DNA from: JAGLTN01 sp023135255
GTDB lineage: Bacteria; Planctomycetota; Phycisphaerae; Sedimentisphaerales; Anaerobacaceae
Reading direction: 5' to 3'
DNA: 64,000 nucleotides
NCBI GenBank assembly: GCA_030639495.1
Contig: DAOWCP010000001.1
Span: 15,016-79,015, forward strand
Position 1 is the first letter of the stretch; each line of letters starts with the position of its first letter. A program made the translations under genes and the position numbers. The notes below the pieces were generated by a model. It ran no database searches, was not told the origin of the DNA, and saw only the letters and a list, made by a program, of their open reading frames with translations. Below are positions 36,424 through 44,466 of this stretch, piece after piece.

Positions 36424-36562
36424 CGATTTTTGATTGCGCAAAATGGTGCTGTAATCGGCATAATCGTTACAGACGGAATTTTTGGGGTGCGGATAGGCCT
36501 TGTGAGGTGTCAGGTTTTTCGCAAATGCGAAATTTGATGGCCGTGAAGAAAAGTTTGTTGGC

Positions 36563-36690
36563 CGTAGTAATTCCGATTCCGACGAGCACGTGCGGGAGCC
36601 CATTCTCGTCGGAATTACTACTCGGTTTTTCTGGATTAGGGATTTATTATTTTGTGTTGTGTTTATTTTAGTTAGAGATATAATTGTTTT
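36563..36690 (+). repeat. Stem-loop promoter repeat, copy 3
   Basis: GTAGTAATTCCGATTCCGACG pairs with CGTCGGAATTACTAC; the tail has TTGTGT (36657-36662), 16 bases and TATAAT (36679-36684). Compared with copies 1 and 2 it carries extra bases between the stem-loop and the promoter tail. It points to the nuclease-like gene at 36895. Confidence 0.8.
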
Positions 36691-36894
36691 TTATAGGGAT
36701 TGCTTTTAGAGGCAGCGTGGGTAAGTGAGTTTTTGGGCTTGCAGGGGTATTTATGGGAAATTATAGACAATCGGGAAAAGTTACGGTTTTACAGGGTAGG
36801 AAAATATAAAGGATTTTTTTTACATCCTTTTGCATAGGAAAAAATTGCATACAATGCTATCAAACAATGGAGTAAAATAAAGGAGAACTAAGTA

Positions 36895-37902
36895 ATGCTT
36901 TGGGCACCTAATAGGATTTATGAGAATGAACCTTTTGAATTAGAAAATGATCTTGAATCGGCGATACTTGAGGCACGTAGGGATTTATTTGGCGATGAGA
37001 GAATATATCTCGATGTTAAAAAGAAAATAGGTTTAAAAGGAAAAACAATTAATATACCGGATGGTTATTTAATAGACCTTTCGAGCAAAAAAGAGCCAAG
37101 ACTGTATGTTGTAGAAAATGAATTAGTCAAACACGAGCCTTTGAAACATATTGCCGTTCAGGTCTTGGAATTTTCACTATCATTCGAAACATCGCCGCAA
37201 AAAATTAAAGTATTTATCAAAGATGCTTTAACAAAAGACAAAGAAGCATATAAAAAATGTTTAGCTTATGTCCACAAAAATGATTTTGAAAATATAGATG
37301 TTCTGCTGGAAAAGATGCTATATGGGGATGATAAATTTAATGTTCTTGTTATCATCGATGAAATATCAGATGAACTTGAAAATGTTTTAATAAAGCAATT
37401 TCGTTTTCCAGTAGAAATTATAACGTTTCAACGCTTTATTAACTCTGCCGGTGAGCGAATATATCAATTTGAACCATTTTTAGCCGATGTTTCTATGCCT
37501 ATAGTTTCCTATAAAAAACAAACAAAGACCAGCACCAAAACTATTGATCCATCTGAAATTGATACAATTGTTATACCTGCCAGAGAAGATGGATTTAAGG
37601 AAGTATTTATAGGAGAAAAGTGCTGGCATGCAATTCGTATTCATCCAAGCATGATTCCCAAGATTAAATATATCGCAGCATACCAAATTGCACCTATTTC
37701 CGCAATTACTCATCTTGCTACAGTAAAATCAATTGAGCAATGGAAAGATTCTAATAAATATATCTTACGTTTTACTCAACCAGCCAAGAAAATCAAACCA
37801 ATCAAACTTGTTGCTAAAGGGACAGTCAAGGCATTACAAAATTCCCGATACACATCAAAAGAGAGATTAAACAAAGCGAAAACTCTCGAGGAAGCTTTTT
37901 GA
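36895..37902 (+). CDS. Putative PD-(D/E)XK nuclease with C-terminal PUA/EVE-like domain
   Basis: 335 residues, AGGAGA ribosome site. The N-terminal ~100 residues look like a PD-(D/E)XK-type domain: INIPDGYLIDL (Asp56) then LYVVENELVKHEPLKHI (Glu74/Glu76). A middle alpha/beta region follows. The C-terminal ~90 residues (CWHAIRIHPSMIPKIKYIAAYQ, ITHLATVKSIEQW, KYILRFTQP) resemble a PUA/EVE/ASCH-type fold that reads modified bases or RNA. If so, the protein could be a modification-dependent nuclease. Domain calls are from pattern only. Confidence 0.6.
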   Translation: MLWAPNRIYENEPFELENDLESAILEARRDLFGDERIYLDVKKKIGLKGKTINIPDGYLIDLSSKKEPRLYVVENELVKHEPLKHIAVQVLEFSLSFETSPQKIKVFIKDALTKDKEAYKKCLAYVHKNDFENIDVLLEKMLYGDDKFNVLVIIDEISDELENVLIKQFRFPVEIITFQRFINSAGERIYQFEPFLADVSMPIVSYKKQTKTSTKTIDPSEIDTIVIPAREDGFKEVFIGEKCWHAIRIHPSMIPKIKYIAAYQIAPISAITHLATVKSIEQWKDSNKYILRFTQPAKKIKPIKLVAKGTVKALQNSRYTSKERLNKAKTLEEAF

Positions 37903-38247
37903 GCAGAAAGCATTGTGCGCAACGAGTTGCACAGGCTACATCGTTAAATGAGGTTGTTGGAACATGTGGGAAGTGTTGGCGGGAGGTTCTGTTTATTGGT
38001 GGGTTGAAATGGGGTTGGATTTATGTTATACCCTTCAGGGTAGTAGATGTCCGCGGATAAATCCGTAACTTTTTATTTTTAAGTTATACCCTTAAGGGTA
38101 GTAGATGTCCGCGAGGAAAGTTATAATCCCGATGTATCGGAATACCCGCGGATAAACGGGTGAATTGAATTGGGATCAGTATAGTTACCCGCGGATAAAC
38201 GGTAAAATTCAATTGGGATCAGTATAAAAGATGGTTTTGGAATTTTT
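37903..38247. other. Intergenic region filled by a composite dispersed repeat
   Basis: 345 bases, mostly the composite 100-base repeat (38027-38226). A short inverted repeat around 37915-37935 (TTGTGCGCAAC/GTTGCACAG) may end the nuclease transcript. Confidence 0.5.
38027..38226 (+). repeat. 100-base dispersed repeat, composite copy 2
   Basis: Two heads (TACCCTTCAGGGTA, TACCCTTAAGGGTA) and two tails (GGGATCAGTATA twice) interleaved over about 200 bases, as if one element had inserted into or duplicated within another. Confidence 0.78.
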
Positions 38248-39696
38248 ATGAAAAAGGATTTTTGTAAATTGAGAATTAAGAGATTACTGCTTGCGATAGT
38301 GTTGGGGCTTTTTTTAGTTGATTTTGCGGCTGCGAGTTTGAATTCGAGGGTAAATGCACTTTTAGGTAAGGCTGACCAGAAAAAAGTTGTTTACGGGATA
38401 AAAATCATAGATGCTGACAATAAGAGGGAGCGTTACTCGTTTAATTCCAATCAGGCGCTGGTTCCGGCTTCTAATATGAAGGTTATTATAACAGCGACGG
38501 CTTTGAAGTATCTTGGAAGTGATTATCAATTCAAAACTCAGATCGGTTTATCAGGTGATGATCTGGTTATTGTTGGCAGCGGTGATCCGCTATTGGGTGA
38601 CAAAAAAACCGATGCGAAATATGGCAGGGGGGCGGGGTGGATCTTTGATGATATCGCAAATGCCCTGAAGGAAAGAAATGTTACGTCAATTAAAAATATT
38701 CTGGCAGATACAACGATATTTGATGACGAGAGGGTGAATCCGAGTTGGCCTGTGGATCAGTTGAATCGATGGTATGCTTGTGAGGTGAGCGGTTTGAATT
38801 ATTATTCAAATTGTGTGGATATGACAGTTAAGGTAGTGCATTCCAGGCCTCGGGTGTTTATTAGTCCCGCTACGAGTTATTTACATATTGAGAACCAGGT
38901 TGGTTATACCTCTAACAGTAAGAAAAGTGCGGTGGGAGCATATCGCAATTCGATTGCTAATAAAATCATAGTTAAAGGCAGATGTAAATCGCAGGAGGGG
39001 CCTTTCGATGTTGCTATCGAGAGACCTGCGGGCTTTTTTGCCTTTTTGCTGGCGGAAAATCTCAGCAGAGCGGGGATTTCAACTGAAGGTAATTTCATAG
39101 AGAAGCAGCTTGATAGCGGCAAAGTTGTTACATTGCTGAAAGAATATAAGACTTCAATTGCTGATTGCGTGATTCGGTGTAATAAGGACAGTTATGGTTT
39201 GGCAGCTGAGTGCCTGATTAAGGCTGTCGGTGCGAAACGCAGCGGACAAAACAAAAACGGCGGCTGGGAGAATGGCAGAAAAGCAGTATCGGTTTATCTT
39301 AAGGGCCTTGGTGTAAATGAAAAACAATTCTATATTGATGACGGCAGTGGTTTGAGCAGAAAAAACAGACTCAGTGCTAATGCGATAACGTCTGTTTTGT
39401 ATGATGTCTACCGCAGCAATAATAAATTGTTTGAAAAATCGTTAGCTGTCGGCGGTGTCGAAGGGACGGTATCTAAACGTTTCGCGGAGAAAAACTATAA
39501 GGGCAAAGTATTCTGCAAGACAGGTTATATCAACGGAGTTCGGACTCTGTCAGGCTGGGTCAAAACCAGTAAGGGCGATTATATTTTTTCTATCCTCACC
39601 AATAATTCTAACTGGAAAAGCAAAGCTGTTATTGACGGCATAGTTAAAGCTATTATTGATGAGGCAGACGGGCCCGGCGATAAAAAGAAACGTTAA
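38248..39696 (+). CDS. dacB: D-alanyl-D-alanine carboxypeptidase/endopeptidase (peptidase S13, PBP4-type)
   Basis: 482 residues with a signal peptide (LLLAIVLGLFLVDFAAA); acts on peptidoglycan peptides in the periplasm. Active-site motifs: SxxK in PASNMKVI, SxN in the YSSN-type position read here as GLNYYSN, and KTG in FCKTGYINGVRTLSGW. The insertion domain between the first two motifs is present. A functional peptidoglycan maturation enzyme is consistent with current knowledge of Planctomycetota walls. The stop overlaps that of the convergent gene by four bases. Confidence 0.85.
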   Translation: MKKDFCKLRIKRLLLAIVLGLFLVDFAAASLNSRVNALLGKADQKKVVYGIKIIDADNKRERYSFNSNQALVPASNMKVIITATALKYLGSDYQFKTQIGLSGDDLVIVGSGDPLLGDKKTDAKYGRGAGWIFDDIANALKERNVTSIKNILADTTIFDDERVNPSWPVDQLNRWYACEVSGLNYYSNCVDMTVKVVHSRPRVFISPATSYLHIENQVGYTSNSKKSAVGAYRNSIANKIIVKGRCKSQEGPFDVAIERPAGFFAFLLAENLSRAGISTEGNFIEKQLDSGKVVTLLKEYKTSIADCVIRCNKDSYGLAAECLIKAVGAKRSGQNKNGGWENGRKAVSVYLKGLGVNEKQFYIDDGSGLSRKNRLSANAITSVLYDVYRSNNKLFEKSLAVGGVEGTVSKRFAEKNYKGKVFCKTGYINGVRTLSGWVKTSKGDYIFSILTNNSNWKSKAVIDGIVKAIIDEADGPGDKKKR

Positions 39697-41276
39697 TTCG
39701 CTCCAGGGGCAGCCTGAAGCATAAGTGATGCAAAATCTTCAGCTCCTACGATAACAAATCTGTTGTCGAGTTTTTCCTTGGCGATCAAAGCACTTTCAAG
39801 TGCGCGCTTTGGTACATCATAAACGGTAATGAAGTAAGGGGGTTTATTAAGAGAAGCCAGCTTATTTATTCTTTCGATAAGCTCATCAGGTGACTTGAGT
39901 TTTGGGTGCCAGAGTGTCAGGGCGGATTGCTCTATTGCGGTTCCATCGGTGAGCCAGAGATTGCAGCCTTTTCCATCTCCGTTGGGTTTATTTGTGAAGC
40001 ATTTTATTGTAGGGCCGTGTTTTTTGAAATAGGACAAGCTTTGCGGGTCGAAAGCACCCCACATCTCAGCGATTTCCAATCCGGTATTTTTCATAGCATC
40101 GCCAAAAACTTTTGCAACATCTTCTACGTTCGGCATTATATGAGGATAGCAATACCCGCCTGCGGAAGGGCCGGCAAAGAAGCTGTCGTTTTTTGTTGCG
40201 GTTGTTTTGTAATATTCGAGTATTGCAGGCCAAAGTTTCGCCGCCAGTGGTTGTGTACCCCATGCGACAGGGACAGAGCCTCGTTCGTCATTGAGCCAGG
40301 GAGTTTTATCTTTATGAGGTGTAGCGCATCCAAAGGTGGTTAAAACCCTCATGGCGTCACCATCGCTTGCCTGAAACATGACATAGTATTTCGATTTATC
40401 AAGTTTTAGATTTTTTGAAGGCTGTTTCATTACGAGATTAGCAGGATTTGCTTTTACGTGTGCCCAGAAACTCAGATTGGAAGCTCCGGCGGTGACTACA
40501 TTATAATGACCTGCTACTGAGCTTGCAGTGACATCAGCTACCTCATTATGCCAACCACCGAGGAGTATAGCTGGGGCATCGAGATAGTTCATTACTTTAT
40601 CATACAATGGCCTTTGGGTTGAGTCTCTTGGGTCGAGATTGAAGAAGAAATATTTTTTCATTATGCCGTAATCCTGACTTTGCCAGCGTTCGTATCTTCC
40701 CCCGTCTTTAAATGCACCATCTTTTGTGAATTTAGGCATCTGATTTTCTATTGACCATTTTTGAGCTTCGATGTTCATCGACCAGTTTTTTGTAATATCT
40801 TTTATGGGCAGGCCTTTGAAACAGTCTTTGGTTTTATCAGTGGAGAGAGAATTACTGCGATATTCCAGCATTGATTTGGTGACAGGCAGATATCCTTCGA
40901 GAACGCAGATGTTTTCAGCGATACACAGTTGCACTTTATTTCTTCTGAGGTTATATACAACTAATCCTTTGATTAGTCCTTTATCGCGAGCTAATTTAAT
41001 CAGGTCAGAGAATGTATTGATTTTTTCAAAGGCCAAACCTTTTTTCTGCTGCAGGTAATCCAACCAGAGCTTCTCAGCCTTGACCAGGGTAATGCAATGA
41101 CCGGCAGTATCATAAAAGAGCACATCAGCATTTTCATTTATCAGCCCCTGCAGGCAGTAGGCAGCTGTTATTTCCGCTTTATCAAGATGGGTTTCGGCCA
41201 TGTTGAATGTATAGCGTGTGGTGTTTGCAAAGGCCAAGTTGGCTAATAAAAGGATAATCGTCACGACTTTTCTCAT
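39693..41276 (-). CDS. GxGYxYP-family secreted putative glycoside hydrolase
   Basis: 527 residues from the ATG at 41276, supported by AAGGAGA and an MRKVVTIILLLANLAFA signal peptide; the longer upstream frame has neither. The family-defining GxGYxYP-like motif appears as AGPSAGGYCYPHIMP in the C-terminal part. The N-terminal ~120 residues match the family's mixed alpha/beta region (AAYCLQGLINEN). Biochemical activity of the family is not established; predicted polysaccharide processing. A leucine-rich signal peptide indicates export. Confidence 0.78.
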   Translation of the reverse strand: MRKVVTIILLLANLAFANTTRYTFNMAETHLDKAEITAAYCLQGLINENADVLFYDTAGHCITLVKAEKLWLDYLQQKKGLAFEKINTFSDLIKLARDKGLIKGLVVYNLRRNKVQLCIAENICVLEGYLPVTKSMLEYRSNSLSTDKTKDCFKGLPIKDITKNWSMNIEAQKWSIENQMPKFTKDGAFKDGGRYERWQSQDYGIMKKYFFFNLDPRDSTQRPLYDKVMNYLDAPAILLGGWHNEVADVTASSVAGHYNVVTAGASNLSFWAHVKANPANLVMKQPSKNLKLDKSKYYVMFQASDGDAMRVLTTFGCATPHKDKTPWLNDERGSVPVAWGTQPLAAKLWPAILEYYKTTATKNDSFFAGPSAGGYCYPHIMPNVEDVAKVFGDAMKNTGLEIAEMWGAFDPQSLSYFKKHGPTIKCFTNKPNGDGKGCNLWLTDGTAIEQSALTLWHPKLKSPDELIERINKLASLNKPPYFITVYDVPKRALESALIAKEKLDNRFVIVGAEDFASLMLQAAPGAN

Positions 41277-41568
41277 TCGTTGTCTCCTTGAGTAAATAAA
41301 CTGTAAAATAATGTTCAAATATGCGTTAGTACGAGACAAAACACAAAATTGTTTGGAATATTCAGTTGATTTGAAATAATTTTGTTTTCTGTAATAAAAA
41401 GGCTTAAGAAAGCCTGATATTTCAGGCATTGCGATTTTTCACAACGTCACTTTTTCAGACAAAACATCATTTTGAAGTCTTGGCAAGGCATGAAAAAACT
41501 GATAGTATACATTTCAGGTTTGTGGAACAATAAAAAACTCCATGGTATCAGTAAGGTGACAGGAAAAA

Positions 41569-41949
41569 TTGAAGAGATACTCTTTTTCAAAAAAGAAAAG
41601 GCTTGTCAGTAATCGGCAGTTTAAGGCTGTGATGGCTCATCGTCGCAGAATAACGGATAATGGGCTTGTCATGTTTGTTGCCGGTAATGATCTCTGTCGA
41701 TCAAGATTGGGCATATCGATAGGCAGGGCCTGTGGTTGTGCGGTTCAGCGAAATCGAATAAAAAGGCTTTTCAGGGAATCCTTCAGGCTGATCCAGAACG
41801 ATATAGAGCCCGGATTTGACTATTTATTTATTATTTCGCCTAAGTGGAAGCTGTTGGGGCAAAAACGCCCTGAGACAAGAACAAAACGGTTGTCTATGGG
41901 CGAAGTTAAGGATATTATGCTGGGAGTTATCAAAAGGGCAGTTAAATAG
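41569..41949 (+). CDS. rnpA: Ribonuclease P protein component
   Basis: 126 residues with a TTG start preceded by AGGAA. Family features: FSKKKRLVSNRQFKAVM at the N-terminus and the RNA-binding motif AVQRNRIKRLFRESFR. It binds RNase P RNA and broadens substrate recognition. Unusually, rpmH (L34), the near-universal upstream neighbour, is not present in the preceding 290 bases. Confidence 0.93.
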   Translation: MKRYSFSKKKRLVSNRQFKAVMAHRRRITDNGLVMFVAGNDLCRSRLGISIGRACGCAVQRNRIKRLFRESFRLIQNDIEPGFDYLFIISPKWKLLGQKRPETRTKRLSMGEVKDIMLGVIKRAVK

Positions 41950-41956
41950 TTAAAAA

Positions 41957-42238
41957 TTGCGAGAAATATCTTTGACTAAAGAAGAAAAAAAACTTTTTCA
42001 GATAGGAACTGCGGCAAAAAAAGCTGGCATTTCTCGTCAATCTTTGCAATATTACATAATGGTCGGTGTGGTTGAACCGGCAGAGGTTAGCGATAGCGGA
42101 AGAAGATTGTTTGATGATGTTGCAGTTGAAAGGATTAAGCTCGTAAAAAAATTGAATAAGAGCGGCTATCCGTTGCGAGCTATCAGAGAACTATTTTTAG
42201 AAGGACGATCTCGTTCGAAAGGAAGCGATAGTGAGTGA
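41957..42238 (+). CDS. MerR-family transcriptional regulator, short
   Basis: 93 residues, only the DNA-binding winged helix: FQIGTAAKKAGISRQSLQYYIMVGVVEP and RRLFDDVAVERIKLVKKLNKSGYPLRAIRELF. No effector-binding domain follows, so it resembles small MerR proteins such as HspR-type regulators. Starts are TTG at 41957 or TTG at 41972; neither has a clear ribosome site. It sits between rnpA and an MlaD-like gene, with an eight-base overlap to the latter. Confidence 0.8.
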   Translation: MREISLTKEEKKLFQIGTAAKKAGISRQSLQYYIMVGVVEPAEVSDSGRRLFDDVAVERIKLVKKLNKSGYPLRAIRELFLEGRSRSKGSDSE

Positions 42239-43163
42239 TTATGAATCTACACAGACAAGACGTAATATGATTGTCGGCGTTTTTGTTGTAATTGCATTGT
42301 GTGCTTTGGGATGGCTTATTTACCGTTTTGGTGATCTGCCCACTAAAGTCAGTGAGTATAATTCTTTTGATCTGCTTGTTCAGTTTCCGACTGCTCAGGG
42401 GCTCCAGAAAAGTACTTCCGTAAAATTTTGCGGCTGTCAGATAGGTCGTGTTACGCGGATTGAGCCTCCCCGGATACTCGAAGACCTTGATACGGGCTTG
42501 TTATACCACCAGGCTTTGGCAGTATTGAGCATAAATAAAAAATACAATAATATTCCGGACAACTCAGCGGTTAAGTTGATTACAAGGGGGCTTGGCAGCA
42601 GTTATGTTGAAGTGATCGCTGATCCGCTGCACCCATCAAATACGTTTTTTAAAAACAATTCAAAGGTTCAGGGTGGTAAAGGTTCAGCTAATGATTTTAT
42701 TCCGGAAGCAGTTCAGAAAAAACTTGAAGAGTTGGTAACAAATCTTGACAAATTTATTAATCATGCTAATGAGATTATTGGTGATCCTGAAAATAAGGCT
42801 AATTTGAAACAGACACTTGCTAATCTTACAAATGCTACAAAACAGGCTGCGGAAACTTTAAAAGAATTTGAAGAGCTTTCTGTTTCAGCCAGGCAGACCG
42901 TTAAGAATTTCGACGATAAGGTTGAAAAAATATTCCCTTATCTTCTGATGGCCAGCGAAGAGCTTTCAAAGAGACTTATTGAAGCAAAGTCTTTGATGGA
43001 TAAGCTTAATAATGGCAGCGGCACCGCAGCGAGATTTTTAAATGACGGCAAGCTTTATGAGGAGCTTTTGGAAAGTACACGTCAGCTTAATATGCTCTTG
43101 ACTGAGATGACAGCTTTTATGGCAAAGGCGAAAGAAAAGGGTGTCCCGATAAAGCTTAAGTAA
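42231..43163 (+). CDS. MlaD/MCE-domain lipid-transport protein
   Basis: 310 residues, GTG start overlapping the MerR gene by eight bases. An N-terminal membrane anchor (MIVGVFVVIALCALGWLIY) is followed by an MCE domain (FPTAQGLQKSTSVKFCGCQIGRV, ITRGLGSSYVEVI), then a long helical, probably coiled-coil, C-terminus. The family forms periplasmic hexameric tunnels for phospholipid traffic between inner and outer membrane. The usual MlaE permease and MlaF ATPase genes are not adjacent. Confidence 0.87.
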   Translation: MSDYESTQTRRNMIVGVFVVIALCALGWLIYRFGDLPTKVSEYNSFDLLVQFPTAQGLQKSTSVKFCGCQIGRVTRIEPPRILEDLDTGLLYHQALAVLSINKKYNNIPDNSAVKLITRGLGSSYVEVIADPLHPSNTFFKNNSKVQGGKGSANDFIPEAVQKKLEELVTNLDKFINHANEIIGDPENKANLKQTLANLTNATKQAAETLKEFEELSVSARQTVKNFDDKVEKIFPYLLMASEELSKRLIEAKSLMDKLNNGSGTAARFLNDGKLYEELLESTRQLNMLLTEMTAFMAKAKEKGVPIKLK

Positions 43164-43195
43164 CCACAAATTATTCACAAAAGGAGAGCAACAGG

Positions 43196-44434
43196 ATGAA
43201 GCCTACCTCGCAGGACAAAACTTCTATTGATAAAATTCTTGAATTAGCTAAACAAGCTGAAATTGATGTAACCGGCGGGAAAGTAAGAAGGAGCTCATCT
43301 CGTTTTTGTCTCGGCGTTGAGCATGGCGACTACAACGGCACGGAGCTTTTTGGTGTCGGTACGGATCGGTTTATCTGGATGGCATATAAGCCTAACGGAA
43401 CCGATGCGATGAGGCTTTTCAGCGGTAATTTTCCTGATGATGGTGTGGTTGAGTTTGAGCTTGGGGCTGTTCCTGAGCCTTTGTCGGTAAAAGATTCATG
43501 GGCGAGGTTTCCTTATGGCGTCGATTATGTACTGAGCAGGGCTGGTTATAAATTGACCAAAGGAATCGATGCGGTTATCTTCGGCAATATTCCAGGAGGC
43601 GGGATGTCACGGTCTGCGTCGCTGACGTTGAATCTGATTCTTTCATTGTGTGATGCTAATGATATCGTTATCGACGAGAAGATGAAGATCGTTGACCTTG
43701 CACAGGAAGTTGAGAACGATTATATAGGTTCGCCTTGCGGTAAGCTTGACCAGATAATGATTCTCTTTGCCCGCGAAGGGATGGGGACATATTATAACCC
43801 AAAGAACAGCTCAATTGATTATATTGGACTTGGTGAAAATGCGTCAGATTTCAGAATCGTAGGGCTTGATACAGGCACTGTCAGGCCTGGGCTTGAAAAA
43901 TCTACTTATAAGATCAGACGCTCAGAATGCGAGCAGTTTGTGGAAATTCTGCAAAAAGCAGATTATAAAATCAATAGTTTTGCGGATGTGAAAGATGATA
44001 GGTTATATCAGAAAATTATCAGCCAGTTTAAAGACAGCTATCCGGATCTTTGTGACAGGCTGACTTATATTTATAATGCTCAGCAACGTTTTTATCAGAT
44101 GCTGGATGCGTGGAAGGCCGGTGACATCGAAACGGTAGGCAGGATATTCAGGGTTGACGGCATAGGTCTGAGAGATGAATATAAAATTTCAGGGCCGGAG
44201 CTTGAAACTATGTGTGATATTGTCAGAACTGTTCCGGGGGTGTTTGGTGAAAGAATGCTCGGCGGCGGTGACAAAGGCGCTGCTGGTGCTGTTGTTTCAG
44301 CCGATAGTGTAGACAAGCTAAAAGCAGCTGTCGATACTGCCTATCCAGTGAGCAGACCTGACTTCGCTGATAAATACGCAGTTCATATCTGTAAGGTTGT
44401 TGATGGTATCAGGCTGTATGAAGATGTGCTGTAA
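43196..44434 (+). CDS. GHMP-family sugar kinase, galactokinase-like
   Basis: 412 residues. GHMP pattern: an altered galactokinase signature (CLGVEHGDYNGTELFGVGTDR), ATP-binding PxGxGxSSSA equivalent read as NIPGGGMSRSASL, CGKLDQ corresponding to the catalytic Asp region, and a C-terminal LGGGDKGAAGAVV loop. It phosphorylates a sugar at C1; the changed signature residues leave the substrate open (galactose, L-fucose or similar). GGAGAG ribosome site. It may pair with the alpha-galactosidase-like gene that follows on the opposite strand. Confidence 0.82.
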   Translation: MKPTSQDKTSIDKILELAKQAEIDVTGGKVRRSSSRFCLGVEHGDYNGTELFGVGTDRFIWMAYKPNGTDAMRLFSGNFPDDGVVEFELGAVPEPLSVKDSWARFPYGVDYVLSRAGYKLTKGIDAVIFGNIPGGGMSRSASLTLNLILSLCDANDIVIDEKMKIVDLAQEVENDYIGSPCGKLDQIMILFAREGMGTYYNPKNSSIDYIGLGENASDFRIVGLDTGTVRPGLEKSTYKIRRSECEQFVEILQKADYKINSFADVKDDRLYQKIISQFKDSYPDLCDRLTYIYNAQQRFYQMLDAWKAGDIETVGRIFRVDGIGLRDEYKISGPELETMCDIVRTVPGVFGERMLGGGDKGAAGAVVSADSVDKLKAAVDTAYPVSRPDFADKYAVHICKVVDGIRLYEDVL

Positions 44435-44466
44435 AAACAGCAGGGGGTTTTTTAACAGTCATATTG

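Larger units (their letters stand above)
35783..36894. other. Long non-coding region with A-tract and 10-base tandem repeats and a promoter repeat
   Basis: 1.1 kb without a convincing gene. From left to right: a stretch with GGAAAATAACGG-type repeats (36090-36135), the 10-base tandem array (36286-36423), promoter repeat copy 3 (36563-36690), then about 200 bases of leader before the nuclease-like gene. Short open frames across the array are low-complexity artefacts. Confidence 0.6.

Noticed and set aside
36177..36603. Minus-strand frames in the tandem repeat region
   Set aside because: Products are repetitive Ser/Phe/His strings produced by the 10-base array.
41277..41429. N-terminal extension of the GxGYxYP protein
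   Set aside because: The signal peptide and AAGGAGA mark the ATG at 41276 as the true start.
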